Below are positions 23,402 to 32,917 of a DNA stretch of 64,000 bases, piece by piece (the first letter of the stretch is position 1; each line of letters starts with the position of its first letter). The stretch lies in assembly GCF_003351345.1 (NCBI RefSeq), contig NZ_QQTO01000012.1, positions 234,604 to 298,603 on the forward strand. The letters are read 5' to 3'. Source of the stretch: Allobosea caraganae. Lineage in GTDB: Bacteria; Pseudomonadota; Alphaproteobacteria; Rhizobiales; Beijerinckiaceae. The notes below the pieces were generated by a model. That model did no database searches and was not told the DNA's origin. It saw nothing but the letters and a program-made list of their open reading frames with translations. A program made the position numbers and the translations under genes.

Positions 23402-24217
23402 TTAGTGGCTGGCCGGCAGCCTCGCCTTCGCCCGCTCGCCGCCGAAATAGGCCTTCAGCCAGGGATGGTCGGAGGCCAGCATGGTCGAAAGCGGCCCCAC
23501 CGCGATGACGCGCTTGTCGGCCAGGGCCGCGATCCGGTCGCAGGCCGAATAGAGGCTGTCGAGGTCATGCGTGACCATGAAGACGGTGAGGCCGAGCGTC
23601 TGCTTCAGGGTCATGATCAGCTCGTCGAACTCGGCCGCACCGATCGGGTCGAGCCCTGAGGTCGGCTCGTCGAGGAAGACGATCTCGGGGTCGAGCGACA
23701 GCGCGCGGGCGAGCGCCGCGCGCTTGATCATGCCGCCGGACAGCTCGGAGGGCGCCTTGTCGGCCGCATCATGCGGCAGGCCGACCATCTCCAGCTTCAG
23801 CATCGCCATCTCGTCGAGCAGAGCCGGCGAGAGCTTAAGATATTCGCGCATCGGCACCTGGATGTTCTGCTTCACGGTCAGCGCCGAGAACAGCGCGCCC
23901 TGCTGGAACATCACGCCGAAGCGGCGCTCGAGCGTGCGCTTTGCGGCGAGGTCGAGATCATCGACATCCTCGCCGAAGACCTCGATCGTGCCGCGGCTCT
24001 TGCGCACGAGACCGAGGATGGTGCGGGTCAGCACGGACTTGCCCTGGCCGGAGCCGCCGACGAAGCCCAAGATCTCGCCGCGCATCACGTCGAGGTCGAG
24101 CCCGTCCATGATCACCTTGTCGCCGAAGGCCACGCGGAGATCGCGCACGCGGATCACCGCCTCGGGCTCGCCGTCGTGATGCTGGCCATTCGGCCGCTGG
24201 ACCGGGTCTGCGCTCAT
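23402..24217 (-). CDS. mlaF: ABC transporter ATP-binding protein (MlaF)
   Basis: This 271-residue ATPase is the motor of the Mla lipid transporter. It shows Walker A GGSGQGKS (residues 54-61), the signature SELSGGMIKRAALARAL, Walker B EIVFLDEPTSGLDPIGA and the H-loop VFMVTHDL. The SGGM signature and the GSGQGKS P-loop are characteristic of MlaF/Ttg2A rather than of importers. It is eight bases downstream of mlaE. Confidence 0.93.
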   Translation of the reverse strand: MSADPVQRPNGQHHDGEPEAVIRVRDLRVAFGDKVIMDGLDLDVMRGEILGFVGGSGQGKSVLTRTILGLVRKSRGTIEVFGEDVDDLDLAAKRTLERRFGVMFQQGALFSALTVKQNIQVPMREYLKLSPALLDEMAMLKLEMVGLPHDAADKAPSELSGGMIKRAALARALSLDPEIVFLDEPTSGLDPIGAAEFDELIMTLKQTLGLTVFMVTHDLDSLYSACDRIAALADKRVIAVGPLSTMLASDHPWLKAYFGGERAKARLPASH

Positions 24218-24225
24218 CCCCGCCC

Positions 24226-25371
24226 TCAGAACGCGATCGACGCGAAGAACATGGCGAAGAGCCCGTCGACGACGATGACCATGAAGATCGACTTCACCAC
24301 CGAGGCCGTGACCTGGCGGCCGAGCGATTCAGCCGAGCCCTTGACCGCCAGCCCCTCGATCGAGGCGATCAGCCCGATGACGAAGGCCATGAACGGCGCC
24401 TTGATCAGGCCGACGGCGAAGTGCTTCCAGGTGATGACCGATTGCAGCCGTGCCAGGAAGGTGTCGATGCCGATGCCGCCATAGAGCCAGGTCACCAGCG
24501 CCGCGCCGATGATGCCCGACATGGCCGAGATGAAGGTCAGGATCGGCAGCGAGATGATCAGCGCCAGGATGCGCGGCACAATCAGGACCTCGATCGGGTC
24601 GAGCCCCATCACGCGTAGCGCGTCGATCTCCTCGCGCATCTTCATCGAGCCGATCTCGGCCGTGAAGGCCGAGCCGGAACGGCCGGCGATCATGATCGAG
24701 GTCAGCAGGACCGAGAGCTCGCGCAGGATCAGGATGCCGGTCAGGTTGACGACGAAGACGGTAGCGCCGAACTGCTGGAGCTGGAAGATGCCCTGCTGGG
24801 CGACGATGCAGCCGACCAGAAACGAGATCAGCGCGATGATCGGCGCGCCGTTGAAGGCGATCAGCTCGATCTGGTTGACCAGGGAGGGGCCGCGGAACTT
24901 GCGCGGGCCGAGCACGACGCCGAGCGACCCGACCACGACCTCGCCAAGGAACATGGCGCCGCCGACCATGTCGCGGCCGAAGCGGACGACGGCCTTGCCG
25001 ATATTGACCAGCACATTGACGACGCCGAAATGCCGGGTGGTCGGCGTCACCGAGCAATCATGCACGTCGACCTCGGCCAGCAGCACCGTGTGCTCCGGCT
25101 GGCTGCTGACGAATTCGACGGCGGCGCCCGCCTCCTCGCGCTGCGCCTTGAGGCGGCTCAGCACATAGGCGCCGAGCGTATCGAGCCGGACCACGGCCGA
25201 GAGGTCGAGCGTGGCGCGCGAGGCCTCGGCGACGCGCTCGCCGATCTCCTTGACCAGCGCCTCGATGCGCGGGGCGCGGTCGGCGCTCCACGAGCCCGCG
25301 AGCGCGACGGCGAGCGTGCCGGCATCGTCGCGAAAGACCGCTTGCGGTTCAGCGCTGTCGAGGCTCGCCAT
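24226..25371 (-). CDS. mlaE: ABC transporter permease MlaE with N-terminal STAS domain
   Basis: This 381-residue protein is two parts in one. The first ~115 residues are a STAS domain (LAVALAGSWSADRAPRIEALVKE, then ATLDLSAVVRLDTLGAYVLSRL), equivalent to separate MlaB. The rest is the MlaE permease, with LIAFNGAPIIALISFLVGCIVAQQG and GRSGSAFTAEIGSMKMREEIDALRVMG. The fusion explains why no separate mlaB gene exists here; such fusions occur in other alphaproteobacteria. The start at 25371 (MASLDSAEPQ) is preferred to one 66 codons upstream that runs through a hairpin. Confidence 0.92.
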   Translation of the reverse strand: MASLDSAEPQAVFRDDAGTLAVALAGSWSADRAPRIEALVKEIGERVAEASRATLDLSAVVRLDTLGAYVLSRLKAQREEAGAAVEFVSSQPEHTVLLAEVDVHDCSVTPTTRHFGVVNVLVNIGKAVVRFGRDMVGGAMFLGEVVVGSLGVVLGPRKFRGPSLVNQIELIAFNGAPIIALISFLVGCIVAQQGIFQLQQFGATVFVVNLTGILILRELSVLLTSIMIAGRSGSAFTAEIGSMKMREEIDALRVMGLDPIEVLIVPRILALIISLPILTFISAMSGIIGAALVTWLYGGIGIDTFLARLQSVITWKHFAVGLIKAPFMAFVIGLIASIEGLAVKGSAESLGRQVTASVVKSIFMVIVVDGLFAMFFASIAF

Positions 25372-25460
25372 GGTCCTCAGTGGTGTCCCTCGGGCGGCCG
25401 GTGTCCCGGCCCGCCATGCCCAACCTGTATCACCATGCGCCATGGGCTTGGCAAGCAACC

Positions 25461-25487
25461 TTCCCTTCTCCCGAGGGGAGAAGGGAA
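25461..25487. other. Perfect 12-bp hairpin between divergent genes
   Basis: TTCCCTTCTCCC (25461-25472), loop GAG, GGGAGAAGGGAA (25476-25487). It lies in the 250-bp gap between mlaE and the conserved hypothetical gene at 25622, which diverge. It belongs to the same style of C/T-G/A rich palindromes as the MITE-like elements. Confidence 0.55.
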
Positions 25488-25621
25488 AAGCGCGCGCTTC
25501 CCAAACGTAAGAAAAGCCAAAAACTTTCAGCGATTCCTTAAGCACTTTCGCGGCACGATTCCGAATCATCCCCGCGATTGATAGCGTGCTGCATTCGGTG
25601 CGCTACCGGAACAGGTTGGTC

Positions 25622-26506
25622 ATGAGCGACGCACGTTCGCTGACACCGCTGAGCGAGACCGACTACGAGGCGATCGCCTCCGCAGTGATGGAAACCGCGC
25701 GCGGGCGCTGGTTCATGACCGAATTCGCCAAGCGCAACCGGCAGGCCGACACGGCGCAGGTGCTGGCGGCGATCAACAAGCTCCAGCGTACGTTCGGTGC
25801 AGCGCCGGCCCAGCAGCCGACGGGCGGCGCCGACCTGCGCGATGCGATCACGCTGATCATGGAGCTGCGCACCGATCTGGAGCGGATCGGCGGCGGCGCG
25901 GGCGAGCCCTCCTCCCGGCTCGCAGCGCGAATCGAGGGCGCCGCCAGCAGCGTCATCGGCGCGACCGAGAGCATCCAGGAGGCGGCCTGGGGCCTGCGCG
26001 AGGCCGGCGCCAGCGACGCCCTCTGCGACACGCTCGACCGGCGCGCCACCGAGATCTACGGCGCGACCGCGATCATCGAGGCCACCGCACAGCAGCTCGG
26101 CAAGATCGCCGATACGATCGCGATGCTCGACAGCAGTCTGCGCGCCTTCGCCGAAGGGGCACATGAGACGCCCAACCTCGACGTCGTCCCGGCGGCGAGC
26201 TCGGCGCCCGCGCGCGCACCCGACAGGCCGTTCGACCTGCGCGAGGCCGCGCCACTGTCGAGCTATGACGATATCGAGATCGTCGAGATCGACGACCGGC
26301 AATCGGCCCTCAGCGATTCGGCCCGCACCCGGACCGAGCCTTCGAAGCACCGCCGCTTCAGCTCGATGCAAATCATCGACGAGGATCTCGTGTTCTCCGA
26401 GACGGGCGGCGGCGCGGCGTCCTCCGGGGCGGTCGCCACATCCGAAGACGACCTGCGCGCCATCGACGCGCTGCCAGCCAGCGGCAAGCTCGCCTATTTC
26501 GCATAG
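25622..26506 (+). CDS. Conserved hypothetical protein
   Basis: The 294-residue protein has no function I can name. Residues about 10-40 carry DYEAIASAVMETARGRWFMTEFAKRNR, a motif I recall from uncharacterised alphaproteobacterial proteins. The middle (residues 70-190) is helical and Ala-rich with LRDAITLIMELRTDLERIG and TESIQEAAWGLREAG, so it may form a coiled coil or bundle. The C-terminal third is acidic and low in structure (SSYDDIEIVEIDDRQ) and ends SGKLAYFA. The ATG at 25622 gives the conserved motif near the N-terminus; a frame from 25586 adds 12 unrelated residues. It is cytoplasmic and stands alone. Confidence 0.7.
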   Translation: MSDARSLTPLSETDYEAIASAVMETARGRWFMTEFAKRNRQADTAQVLAAINKLQRTFGAAPAQQPTGGADLRDAITLIMELRTDLERIGGGAGEPSSRLAARIEGAASSVIGATESIQEAAWGLREAGASDALCDTLDRRATEIYGATAIIEATAQQLGKIADTIAMLDSSLRAFAEGAHETPNLDVVPAASSAPARAPDRPFDLREAAPLSSYDDIEIVEIDDRQSALSDSARTRTEPSKHRRFSSMQIIDEDLVFSETGGGAASSGAVATSEDDLRAIDALPASGKLAYFA

Positions 26507-26536
26507 CCTGACGATTACGAAGCAAGGGCGCGGGAG

Positions 26537-26695
26537 CCCTCTCCTGTAAGGAGAGGGTTGGGTGAGGTGTCGGCCGGTGGACGCTTCAGCCGTGACCTGA
26601 CCGCTGCTTTGAGTGCGGCAATAGCCGCTGCCCTCGCTGAGTTTTACTGGTGTTCTGGCCTACACCTCACCCTGCCCTCTCCTTACAGGAGAGGG
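26537..26695. mobile_element. MITE-like palindromic element, second copy
   Basis: This 159-bp copy has the same hairpin ends (CCCTCTCCT, GTA, AGGAGAGGG at 26537-26557; CCCTCTCCT, TAC, AGGAGAGGG at 26675-26695). Its last ~55 bases, beginning TGGTGTTCTGGCCTACACC, are identical to the copy at 3049-3274. It lacks the nested ATTGCGAGCG palindrome. It lies between convergent genes. Confidence 0.7.
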
Positions 26696-26738
26696 TTCCC
26701 CGCGCCTGCTTCTGCCTGGCCTGCGGCAGCGAATTGGC

Positions 26739-28118
26739 TCACCCCTTCGCCACGAAGCTTTCCATCTTGCCGGGGTTGAGCAGGCCGTAGGGGTCGACCT
26801 CGTGCTTGAAGCCAAGCTGGTCGGCATCGGCGCGCTTGTGGCGGCTGCCGGCCTCCAGCGAGACGACATGGGGGTTGGCGATCATCACGCCGGCCGCTTC
26901 GTGCAGGGCGATGATCTCGTTCAGGCGCTCCGGCGTCGAGTAGCGCAGGATCGGCAGGGCGCTCGCCGTCACCCGACCGCCGAAGCGGATGAATTCGTGA
27001 TGCGCCAGCACCTCGTCGGGGAAGCGCGCGATCATCTCCTTCGCGCTCTCGACCAGCCGGTCATGCGGGAACAGGCACTGCAGGTAGGTGATCGAGCGGT
27101 CGCTCTTCAGCCATTGCAGCGTCGTGTGGTTCCAGGTGTACTCGTAGAGCGGCACCGTGCCCGGCCCCTCCTCCGAGGGCGCCTCGTAGGTCACCGTGCC
27201 CCGTCCGCCGATGATCGCCTTGAACGGGCCGAGCGAGGCCGCCGCGATCATGCAGATCAGGATGCTCTTGCCCTCCGGGCAATGCTGCTTCAGCGCGCCG
27301 AAATAGGGCGTGATCGGCGCCGAGACCGGTGTCACCAGCTTCTTGACGACGCCGTCGGCCAGCGCGACCTCGTAGCCGGCCTGGAAGGCGTCCATGTAGT
27401 CGTCGAAGGCGACGATGACGTCGATCCACGGCCAGGCCGGGGCGAGCGGCATCTCCAGCGCGGTGATGATGCCGGTCGTGCCATAGGCGCGATTGACCTT
27501 CTGGGCGGCGTCATCGCGCAATTCGAGGATGCGCGGCTCCTCCTCCACCGTGACGATGCGCGCAGCCAGAATGTTGCCGGGCTCGCGCAGCCCGCCGTAG
27601 GTCACCGAGCCGACCCCGCCCGAGCCGCCGGCGACGAAGCCGCCGATCGTGGCCGAGCGCTTGGTCGAGGGATGCATGCGCAGCTCGTAGCCGGAGGGCC
27701 GCGTCGCCATGTCGATGTCGAGCATCTTCGCGCCGGCCCCGACGCGAATGACGCCGGGCTTCTGCCATTCGATCGCGGTCAGCGCGGTGATGTCGAGCAG
27801 CACGCCGCCTTGGAGCGGCACGGCCTGACCGTAATTGCCGGTGCCGGCGGCGCGCACGGTGAGCGGGATGCGGCGGCGCGCGCAGGCCGCCGCGACGCGG
27901 ACGATCTCGGCCTCGTCGCGTGGGGCAACGATGACGTCAGCCGATTTGTCGGCGAGCTCGGCGTTGAGGATCGGCGAGTACCAGAAGAAGTCGCGCGAGC
28001 GCTTGCGGACGACCGGCGCCTCAGTGACCGCGGGAATGCCGTCGAGATCGGCGAGCAGTCCCGCGATATCGTAGCGCGAGGGCTGGACGGGCTTCGGCTT
28101 GCGTTCAGTTGCTGTCAT
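26739..28118 (-). CDS. FAD-binding oxidase (FAD-linked oxidoreductase)
   Basis: This 459-residue cytoplasmic protein has a PCMH-type FAD-binding domain of the VAO family. The FAD loop is AAGTGNYGQAVPLQGG, followed by LRMHPSTKRSATIGGFVAGGSGG. The C-terminus ends VDPYGLLNPGKMESF, the usual end of FAD-linked oxidases. It is a clear paralogue of the gene at 31514, as both share RDFFWxSP, RxxGTGNYGQAVPL, ELRMHPST and LYEYTWNHTT. It is downstream of the ABC permease gene on the same strand, with a repeat between. The ATG at 28118 has a GGGGGTGAG sequence before it. The substrate is unknown. Confidence 0.88.
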   Translation of the reverse strand: MTATERKPKPVQPSRYDIAGLLADLDGIPAVTEAPVVRKRSRDFFWYSPILNAELADKSADVIVAPRDEAEIVRVAAACARRRIPLTVRAAGTGNYGQAVPLQGGVLLDITALTAIEWQKPGVIRVGAGAKMLDIDMATRPSGYELRMHPSTKRSATIGGFVAGGSGGVGSVTYGGLREPGNILAARIVTVEEEPRILELRDDAAQKVNRAYGTTGIITALEMPLAPAWPWIDVIVAFDDYMDAFQAGYEVALADGVVKKLVTPVSAPITPYFGALKQHCPEGKSILICMIAAASLGPFKAIIGGRGTVTYEAPSEEGPGTVPLYEYTWNHTTLQWLKSDRSITYLQCLFPHDRLVESAKEMIARFPDEVLAHHEFIRFGGRVTASALPILRYSTPERLNEIIALHEAAGVMIANPHVVSLEAGSRHKRADADQLGFKHEVDPYGLLNPGKMESFVAKG

Positions 28119-28150
28119 CTCACCCCCGTGGCCTTCAAGGACGCCCTCAA

Positions 28151-28236
28151 CGTCATTGCGAGCGGAGCGAAGCAATCCAGAAGGTCTCGCTCGGCGGCCC
28201 CTGGATTGCTTCGTCGCTACGCTCCTCGCAATGACG
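28151..28236. repeat. Palindromic repeat (ATTGCGAGCG family), second copy
   Basis: It starts CGTCATTGCGAGCGGAGCG and ends CTCCTCGCAATGACG, with the same inner core (GGCGGCCCCTGGATTGCTTCG) as the copy nested at 3126-3197. It separates the FAD oxidase gene from the ABC permease gene. Confidence 0.75.
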
Positions 28237-28245
28237 GAAGTGCCG

Positions 28246-29133
28246 TCAATTCTCCCGCTTGAGCGCGCTCTCGTGCCAGCGCCGCAGCAGCAGATGCGAG
28301 ATCCAGCTCGTCGCCAGGAAGATGGCGATGCCCGACATCGAGATCATGATCAAAGCCGCGAAGACGCGGGGGATCTTGAGCTGATAGCCGGCCTCGAGGA
28401 TGCGGTAGGCCAGCCCCGACTCGGTGCCGCCGGTGCCGGCGACGAACTCGGCGACGACCGCGCCGATCAGCGCCAGGCCGCCGGAGATCTTCAGGCCAGC
28501 GAGGAAATAGGGCAACGCCGCTGGCAGCTTGAGGTAGCGCATCGTCTGCCAGCGCGTCGCGCCGTAGAGCTGGAAGAAGTTGATCAGGTTGTGGTCGGCC
28601 GAGTTCAGCCCGAGGATCGTGTTCGACAGGATCGGGAAGAAGGCGACGATCCAGGCGCAGATCAGCAGCGACAGGTTGATGTCGCCGGCCCAGATGATGA
28701 TCAGCGGCGCGATCGCGACGATCGGCGTCACCTGCAGGATCACCGCATAGGGCAGCAGCGACATCTCCAGCCATTTCGACTGGGTGAAGAGCACCGCCAG
28801 CGAGACGCCGAAGATGATGGCCGCCGCCAGCGCCATGAAGGTGATGCGCAAGGTGATCAGCAGCGAGCCCGACAGCGTGCCCCAGTCGGCGACCAGCGTC
28901 TGGCCGATCAGGAGCGGGCCGGGCAGGATATAGGGCGGGATCTGCTTCCAGCGGACGACGAACTCCCACAGCGCCAGCGCGAGCACGCCGATGACGATCG
29001 GCGCCAGGATGCGCGGCCAGGCGCTCGCGGGCAGGCCGAGCACGCGCGGCTCGGTCAGGAAGACAGGGCGGGCCTCAGCATCGGTGCCGTCATGAGCCGG
29101 TTGCGGCAGGCCGTGATCGAGGGACGCGCTCAT
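28246..29133 (-). CDS. ABC transporter permease (SsuC/TauC/ThiX-like)
   Basis: This 295-residue inner-membrane permease has a ~35-residue polar N-terminus and six hydrophobic segments. The typical loop is [45 protein letters not shown], the EAA motif of the nitrate/sulfonate/taurine/thiamine-precursor family. The start codon at 29133 overlaps the ATPase stop by four bases (ATGA). It works with the ATPase at 29130-29978 and the binding protein at 30094. A longer frame to 29709 reads antisense-like shadow sequence over the ATPase and is not used. Confidence 0.92.
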   Translation of the reverse strand: MSASLDHGLPQPAHDGTDAEARPVFLTEPRVLGLPASAWPRILAPIVIGVLALALWEFVVRWKQIPPYILPGPLLIGQTLVADWGTLSGSLLITLRITFMALAAAIIFGVSLAVLFTQSKWLEMSLLPYAVILQVTPIVAIAPLIIIWAGDINLSLLICAWIVAFFPILSNTILGLNSADHNLINFFQLYGATRWQTMRYLKLPAALPYFLAGLKISGGLALIGAVVAEFVAGTGGTESGLAYRILEAGYQLKIPRVFAALIMISMSGIAIFLATSWISHLLLRRWHESALKREN

Positions 29134-29978
29134 GAGCCGATCGCCTCCTTGAGCTTGCCGGAGACGACGCGGCAGAGATGGGCGTAGTCGGAGGAGGTGC
29201 GGAACAGCTCGTCGCGCGGATAGGGCGCGTCGACGTCGAGATCGGCCATCACCCGGCCGGGCCGCGCCGCCATCACGACAATGCGCTTGGAGAGGTAGAC
29301 CGACTCGAAGACCGAATGAGTGACGAAGACCGCGGTGAACTTGGTCTTCCACCAGAGTTCGAGCAGGTCGTCGTTGAGGCGATGGCGGGTGATCTCGTCG
29401 AGCGCCGCGAAGGGCTCGTCCATCAGCAGGATCTTTGGCCGCATCACCAGCGCGCGGGCGATCGAGACGCGCATCTTCATGCCGCCGGAGAGCTCGCGCG
29501 GATAGGACTTCTCGAAGCCCTTGAGCCCGACCAGCTCCAGCATCTCGGCGCTGCGCTGCTCCGCCTCGCGCTTCGGCATGTGCTTGAGGATCAGCGGCAT
29601 CATCACGTTTGCGAGCGCGTTCGCCCAGGGCATCAACGTCGGGTCCTGGAAGACGAAGCCGAGATCGCGCTCGGGCTTGCCGGAGGCATCGTGGCTGGTC
29701 GTCGGCCACTCGATCGTGCCGGTCGAGGGCGCGCCCAGGCCGGCGATCATGCGCAGCAGCGTGGACTTGCCGCAGCCGGAAGGGCCGAGCAGGCTGATGA
29801 ACTGGCCGGTGCCGAGATCGAGATTGACGTCGCGGACGGCGAGCGTGCCGTTGGCGAACTGCTTGGAGACGTGCCGGACGGAGACGAGCGGCTTGCCGCC
29901 TCCGGTCTTCTCGTCATGAGGTGTGCTCAGATAGGCTGTGTCCAAAGCCTGATGATCCGTTCTCGTAGTCAGCCGCAA
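29130..29978 (-). CDS. ABC transporter ATP-binding protein (SsuB/TauB-like)
   Basis: This 282-residue ATPase carries a ~30-residue extension before the domain. It shows Walker A GPSGCGKS, the signature [17 protein letters not shown], Walker [14 protein letters not shown] and the H-loop [14 protein letters not shown]. The SGGM signature and the MDEPFAALD Walker B are standard for the nitrate/sulfonate/thiamine-precursor class. It overlaps the permease start by four bases. It is separated from the binding-protein gene by a palindromic repeat. Confidence 0.92.
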   Translation of the reverse strand: MRLTTRTDHQALDTAYLSTPHDEKTGGGKPLVSVRHVSKQFANGTLAVRDVNLDLGTGQFISLLGPSGCGKSTLLRMIAGLGAPSTGTIEWPTTSHDASGKPERDLGFVFQDPTLMPWANALANVMMPLILKHMPKREAEQRSAEMLELVGLKGFEKSYPRELSGGMKMRVSIARALVMRPKILLMDEPFAALDEITRHRLNDDLLELWWKTKFTAVFVTHSVFESVYLSKRIVVMAARPGRVMADLDVDAPYPRDELFRTSSDYAHLCRVVSGKLKEAIGS

Positions 29979-29986
29979 CCGTAGAC

Positions 29987-30080
29987 GTCATCCCGGCCGA
30001 AGCGCCGGGATCCATCGTAAAGCGCGGCGTCTCACGATGGACCCCGGAGCGGCGCGGCTTCACCGCTTGTCCGGGATGAC
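29987..30080. repeat. Palindromic repeat (GTCATCCCG...GGGATGAC family)
   Basis: It starts GTCATCCCGGCCGAAGCGCCG and ends TTGTCCGGGATGAC; inside, ATCCATCGT pairs with ACGATGGA-type sequence. It shares its ends with the element at 1556-1717. It lies between the binding-protein gene and the ATPase gene, where it could reduce downstream expression relative to the binding protein. Confidence 0.65.
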
Positions 30081-30093
30081 GGGTGCGCCGGCT

Positions 30094-31122
30094 TTAAGCC
30101 TTGCCGACGCCCTTGTTGATGAAGTCGAGGCTGTAGGCCTTCTTGATGTCGATGCCGGCCGGGAAGACGCCGGCCTCGGTCATGCCCTTGTAGAACTCGG
30201 CCCAGCGCGCATCGGTCATGGCGCCGATGCCGAGCGTCAGCGCGTCGCCGGAGAGCACGATGCCCTTCTCGTTCATCACCTTGGCCGCATAGTCGATCTT
30301 GGCCTGATCCATGTCGGGATTGTCCTTGAGGATCAGCGCATTCGCCGCGGCGACCGCCGGACCGCCCTTCATGTACTCGGCCCAGCCTTCGAGCGAGGCG
30401 GTGACGAAGCGCTGCACCAAGTCCTTCTTCTCGTCGGCCATCTTCTTCGAGATGTTGATGGTCGTGTTGTAGTTGGCGAAGCCGGCATCGGCGAGGAGGT
30501 GCACGACCGGGTTGACGCCGGCCTGCTGGATCGCGAAGGGCTCGGATGAGAGGAAGCCCTGCTGCGAGATCGTCTTGTCGGCCAGGAACGGCGCCATGTT
30601 GAAGGTGTAGGGCCGGATCTGCTCGTCGGTGTAGCCGAACTTGGCCTTGAGAAAGGGCCAGTAGCTGTTACGGCCGGCGGCGCCGACCAGGATCGGCTTG
30701 CCCTTCAGCGCGGCCAGCGAGTCGTTGCCGACGCCGGGATGCGAGATCAGGACCTGCGGGTCCTTCTGGAAGATCGAGGCGATGCAGAGGAAGGGGATGT
30801 TCTCCTGCGCGTAGCGGATCGCCTCGAAGGAGTTCGACATGATCATGTCGACGCGGCCGCCGAGCAGGAGCTGCGACGGGTTCTGCTGCGGGCCGCCCAT
30901 GCGGATGTCGGCGTCGATGCCGTATTTCTTGTAGATGCCGTTGGCGGCGGCGAGATAGAAGCCGCCATGCTCAGCCTGAGCGCGCCAGTTGGTCTGGTAG
31001 CTGACCTTGTCGAGCGTCTGCGCGTTAACGCGGGCGCCGGGAACCGGAACGAGGACCGATGCAGCCGAGCCGCCGATCAGGCCGAGCGCGGCGCGACGGC
31101 TCACGCGGTATTTCATCGACAT
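30094..31122 (-). CDS. ABC transporter substrate-binding protein (NMT1/THI5-like)
   Basis: This 342-residue periplasmic protein has a twin-arginine signal (VSRRAALGLIGGSAASVLVP, cut at VNAQ near residue 35). The mature part starts VSYQTNWRAQAEHGGFYLAAANGIYKKYGID, the pattern of the NMT1/THI5 family, which binds thiamine-pyrimidine precursors, riboflavin or similar heterocycles. GGRVDMIMSNSFEAIRYAQEN and GVNPVVHLLADAGF are further family stretches. AGGGAGA lies a few bases before the ATG at 31122, which supports that start over one 25 codons upstream. With two FAD oxidases next door, the ligand may be a heterocycle destined for oxidation, which is inference. Confidence 0.92.
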   Translation of the reverse strand: MSMKYRVSRRAALGLIGGSAASVLVPVPGARVNAQTLDKVSYQTNWRAQAEHGGFYLAAANGIYKKYGIDADIRMGGPQQNPSQLLLGGRVDMIMSNSFEAIRYAQENIPFLCIASIFQKDPQVLISHPGVGNDSLAALKGKPILVGAAGRNSYWPFLKAKFGYTDEQIRPYTFNMAPFLADKTISQQGFLSSEPFAIQQAGVNPVVHLLADAGFANYNTTINISKKMADEKKDLVQRFVTASLEGWAEYMKGGPAVAAANALILKDNPDMDQAKIDYAAKVMNEKGIVLSGDALTLGIGAMTDARWAEFYKGMTEAGVFPAGIDIKKAYSLDFINKGVGKA

Positions 31123-31297
31123 GGAAAATCTCCCTGGAGCTTTCGCTGGCAGCGCCGGGCGCCGCGATTGGCCGCACGCGAGCAACATATATGCCATGCC
31201 GGACGAGCCCGTGGAAATGCGGCATGGCGCGTTTACGCACAGGGATCAGGCAATTGCCTTAAACGCCGGCAGATGCCTTTGCGGCAGGCAGGACACA

Positions 31298-31416
31298 AGC
31301 CCTCATCCTGAAGAGCAGCCAAGCGGCGTCTCGAAGGATGAGCCAGCTCGCGGCGACAGCGTCTTCTGCAGCATCCTTCGAGACGCGATCTGCGATCGCT
31401 CCTCAGGATGAGGGCT
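31298..31416. repeat. Palindromic repeat (CCCTCATCCT family), long copy
   Basis: It starts AGCCCTCATCCTGAAGAGC, has GCGGCGTCTCGAAGGATGAG and ATCCTTCGAGACGCGATC inside, and ends CTCCTCAGGATGAGGGCT. It matches the short copy at 7752-7800 in its ends and in GGCGTCTCGAAGGATGAG. It fills much of the 391-bp gap between the divergent binding-protein gene and the second FAD oxidase gene. Confidence 0.7.
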
Positions 31417-31513
31417 TGGAAGGCGAACCCTTGGGCCGCTATGCAAGCCGGGCGCTTCCTCAAATCATGCTTCCGGCTAAGGTAGCGCCGACTGAGCTTG
31501 ACCTGGAACCCGC

Positions 31514-32905
31514 ATGACCCGCCCTGCCCTCGCCGCCTTGCGCGCCGAACTTGCCGACCTGACCATCTATGACGACGCGCCGTCGCTCAGGATGCATAGC
31601 CGCGACTTCTTCTGGTTCTCGCCGGTGCTGAAGCCGGACCTGGAGGGCAAGCAGGCTGAGCTCATCATCCTGCCGAAGAGCAAGGACGAGGTCCGGCGCA
31701 TCGCCTCAGCCTGCGCGCGCCATCGCGTGCCGCTGACGGTGCGCGGCGGCGGCACCGGCAATTACGGCCAGGCCGTGCCGCTGGAAGGCGGCGTGGTGCT
31801 GAACCTGACCCGGCTCAACCGCGTCGTCTCGACCACGCTCGGCGCGGGCCGGTTCGAGGCCGGCGCCAACCTGCTCGACATCGACAAGGCGCTCTGGCCG
31901 CTCGGCCAGGAGTTGCGCATGCACCCCTCGACGCGGGCGCAGGCGACGATCGGCGGCTTCGTCGCCGGCGGGGCGGCCGGGGCCGGCTCCTGCACCTGGG
32001 GCCAGATCGACAATCTCGGCGCCGTCATCGCGCTCGAAGTCATGACGGTCGAGGCCGAGCCGCGGCTGATCGAGCTGCGCGGCAAGGAGATCCTCAAGGT
32101 GATGCACGCCTACGGCGTCAACGGCATCATCACCGAGGTCGAGGTGCCCCTCGCCCCCGCCCATGCCTGGGCCGAGCGGATCGCGACCTTCGACACGCTG
32201 AAAGAGGCCGCCGCCTTCGGCCAGGCCTTCACCGAATGCGACGGCATCGCCAAGAAGCTGGTCAGCATCCACGACCCGCGCATCGCGCCCTATCTGCGCC
32301 GGCTCGGCCCCTATCTCGGCGAGGACAAGGCCTTCGCCATCCTGATGGTCTCCGAGCCGCAGGGCGACGAGCTCGACCGGCTGATCGCCGAGATGGGCGG
32401 CAGCGTCACCTTCTCGCGCGGCGCCGAGGCGGCGCGGCTGGCGGCTTTCGGCGAGCATCGCGAGAAGGGCGCGCCGGGACCGCTCTACGAGTACACCTGG
32501 AACCACACGACGCTGCACGCGCTCAAGGTCGATCCGAGCATCACCTATCTGCAGCTGCGCTTCCCGCCCGTCCGCAATCTCGAACTGCTGGAATGGGCGG
32601 AGAAAGCGTTCCACGACGACGTGATCTTCCACATCGAGTTCCAGCGCCGGCAGGGCAAGGTCTATCATTCCAGCTTGCCGCTGGTGCGCTTCAGCACGGC
32701 CGAGCGCCTGCACGAGATCATGGCCAAGGCTGAGGAAGCCGGCATCCAGGCCTCCAACCCGCATACCTGGGTGCTGAACAATGCCGGCTGGAAGCGCACC
32801 GACGCGCCGCAGCCGGAGTTCAAGCGCCTCGCCGACCCGCACGGCCTGATGAACCCCGGCAAGCTGCTGGACTGGCAGGCTGCGGCCGCGGAAGCGGCGG
32901 AATAG
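31514..32905 (+). CDS. FAD-binding oxidase (paralogue of 26739-28118)
   Basis: This 463-residue VAO/PCMH-type FAD-linked oxidase has the FAD loop GGGTGNYGQAVPLEGG and LRMHPSTRAQATIGGFVAGG, a C-terminal LYEYTWNHTTLHALKVDPS and the end DPHGLMNPGKLLDW. It is clearly related to the enzyme at 26739, along the whole length. It is transcribed away from the ABC binding-protein gene, so the transporter is flanked by two paralogous oxidases. It may start an operon with the two following genes (12 and 30 base gaps). The substrate is unknown. Confidence 0.88.
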   Translation: MTRPALAALRAELADLTIYDDAPSLRMHSRDFFWFSPVLKPDLEGKQAELIILPKSKDEVRRIASACARHRVPLTVRGGGTGNYGQAVPLEGGVVLNLTRLNRVVSTTLGAGRFEAGANLLDIDKALWPLGQELRMHPSTRAQATIGGFVAGGAAGAGSCTWGQIDNLGAVIALEVMTVEAEPRLIELRGKEILKVMHAYGVNGIITEVEVPLAPAHAWAERIATFDTLKEAAAFGQAFTECDGIAKKLVSIHDPRIAPYLRRLGPYLGEDKAFAILMVSEPQGDELDRLIAEMGGSVTFSRGAEAARLAAFGEHREKGAPGPLYEYTWNHTTLHALKVDPSITYLQLRFPPVRNLELLEWAEKAFHDDVIFHIEFQRRQGKVYHSSLPLVRFSTAERLHEIMAKAEEAGIQASNPHTWVLNNAGWKRTDAPQPEFKRLADPHGLMNPGKLLDWQAAAAEAAE

Positions 32906-32917
32906 GCCTGCCGGAGT

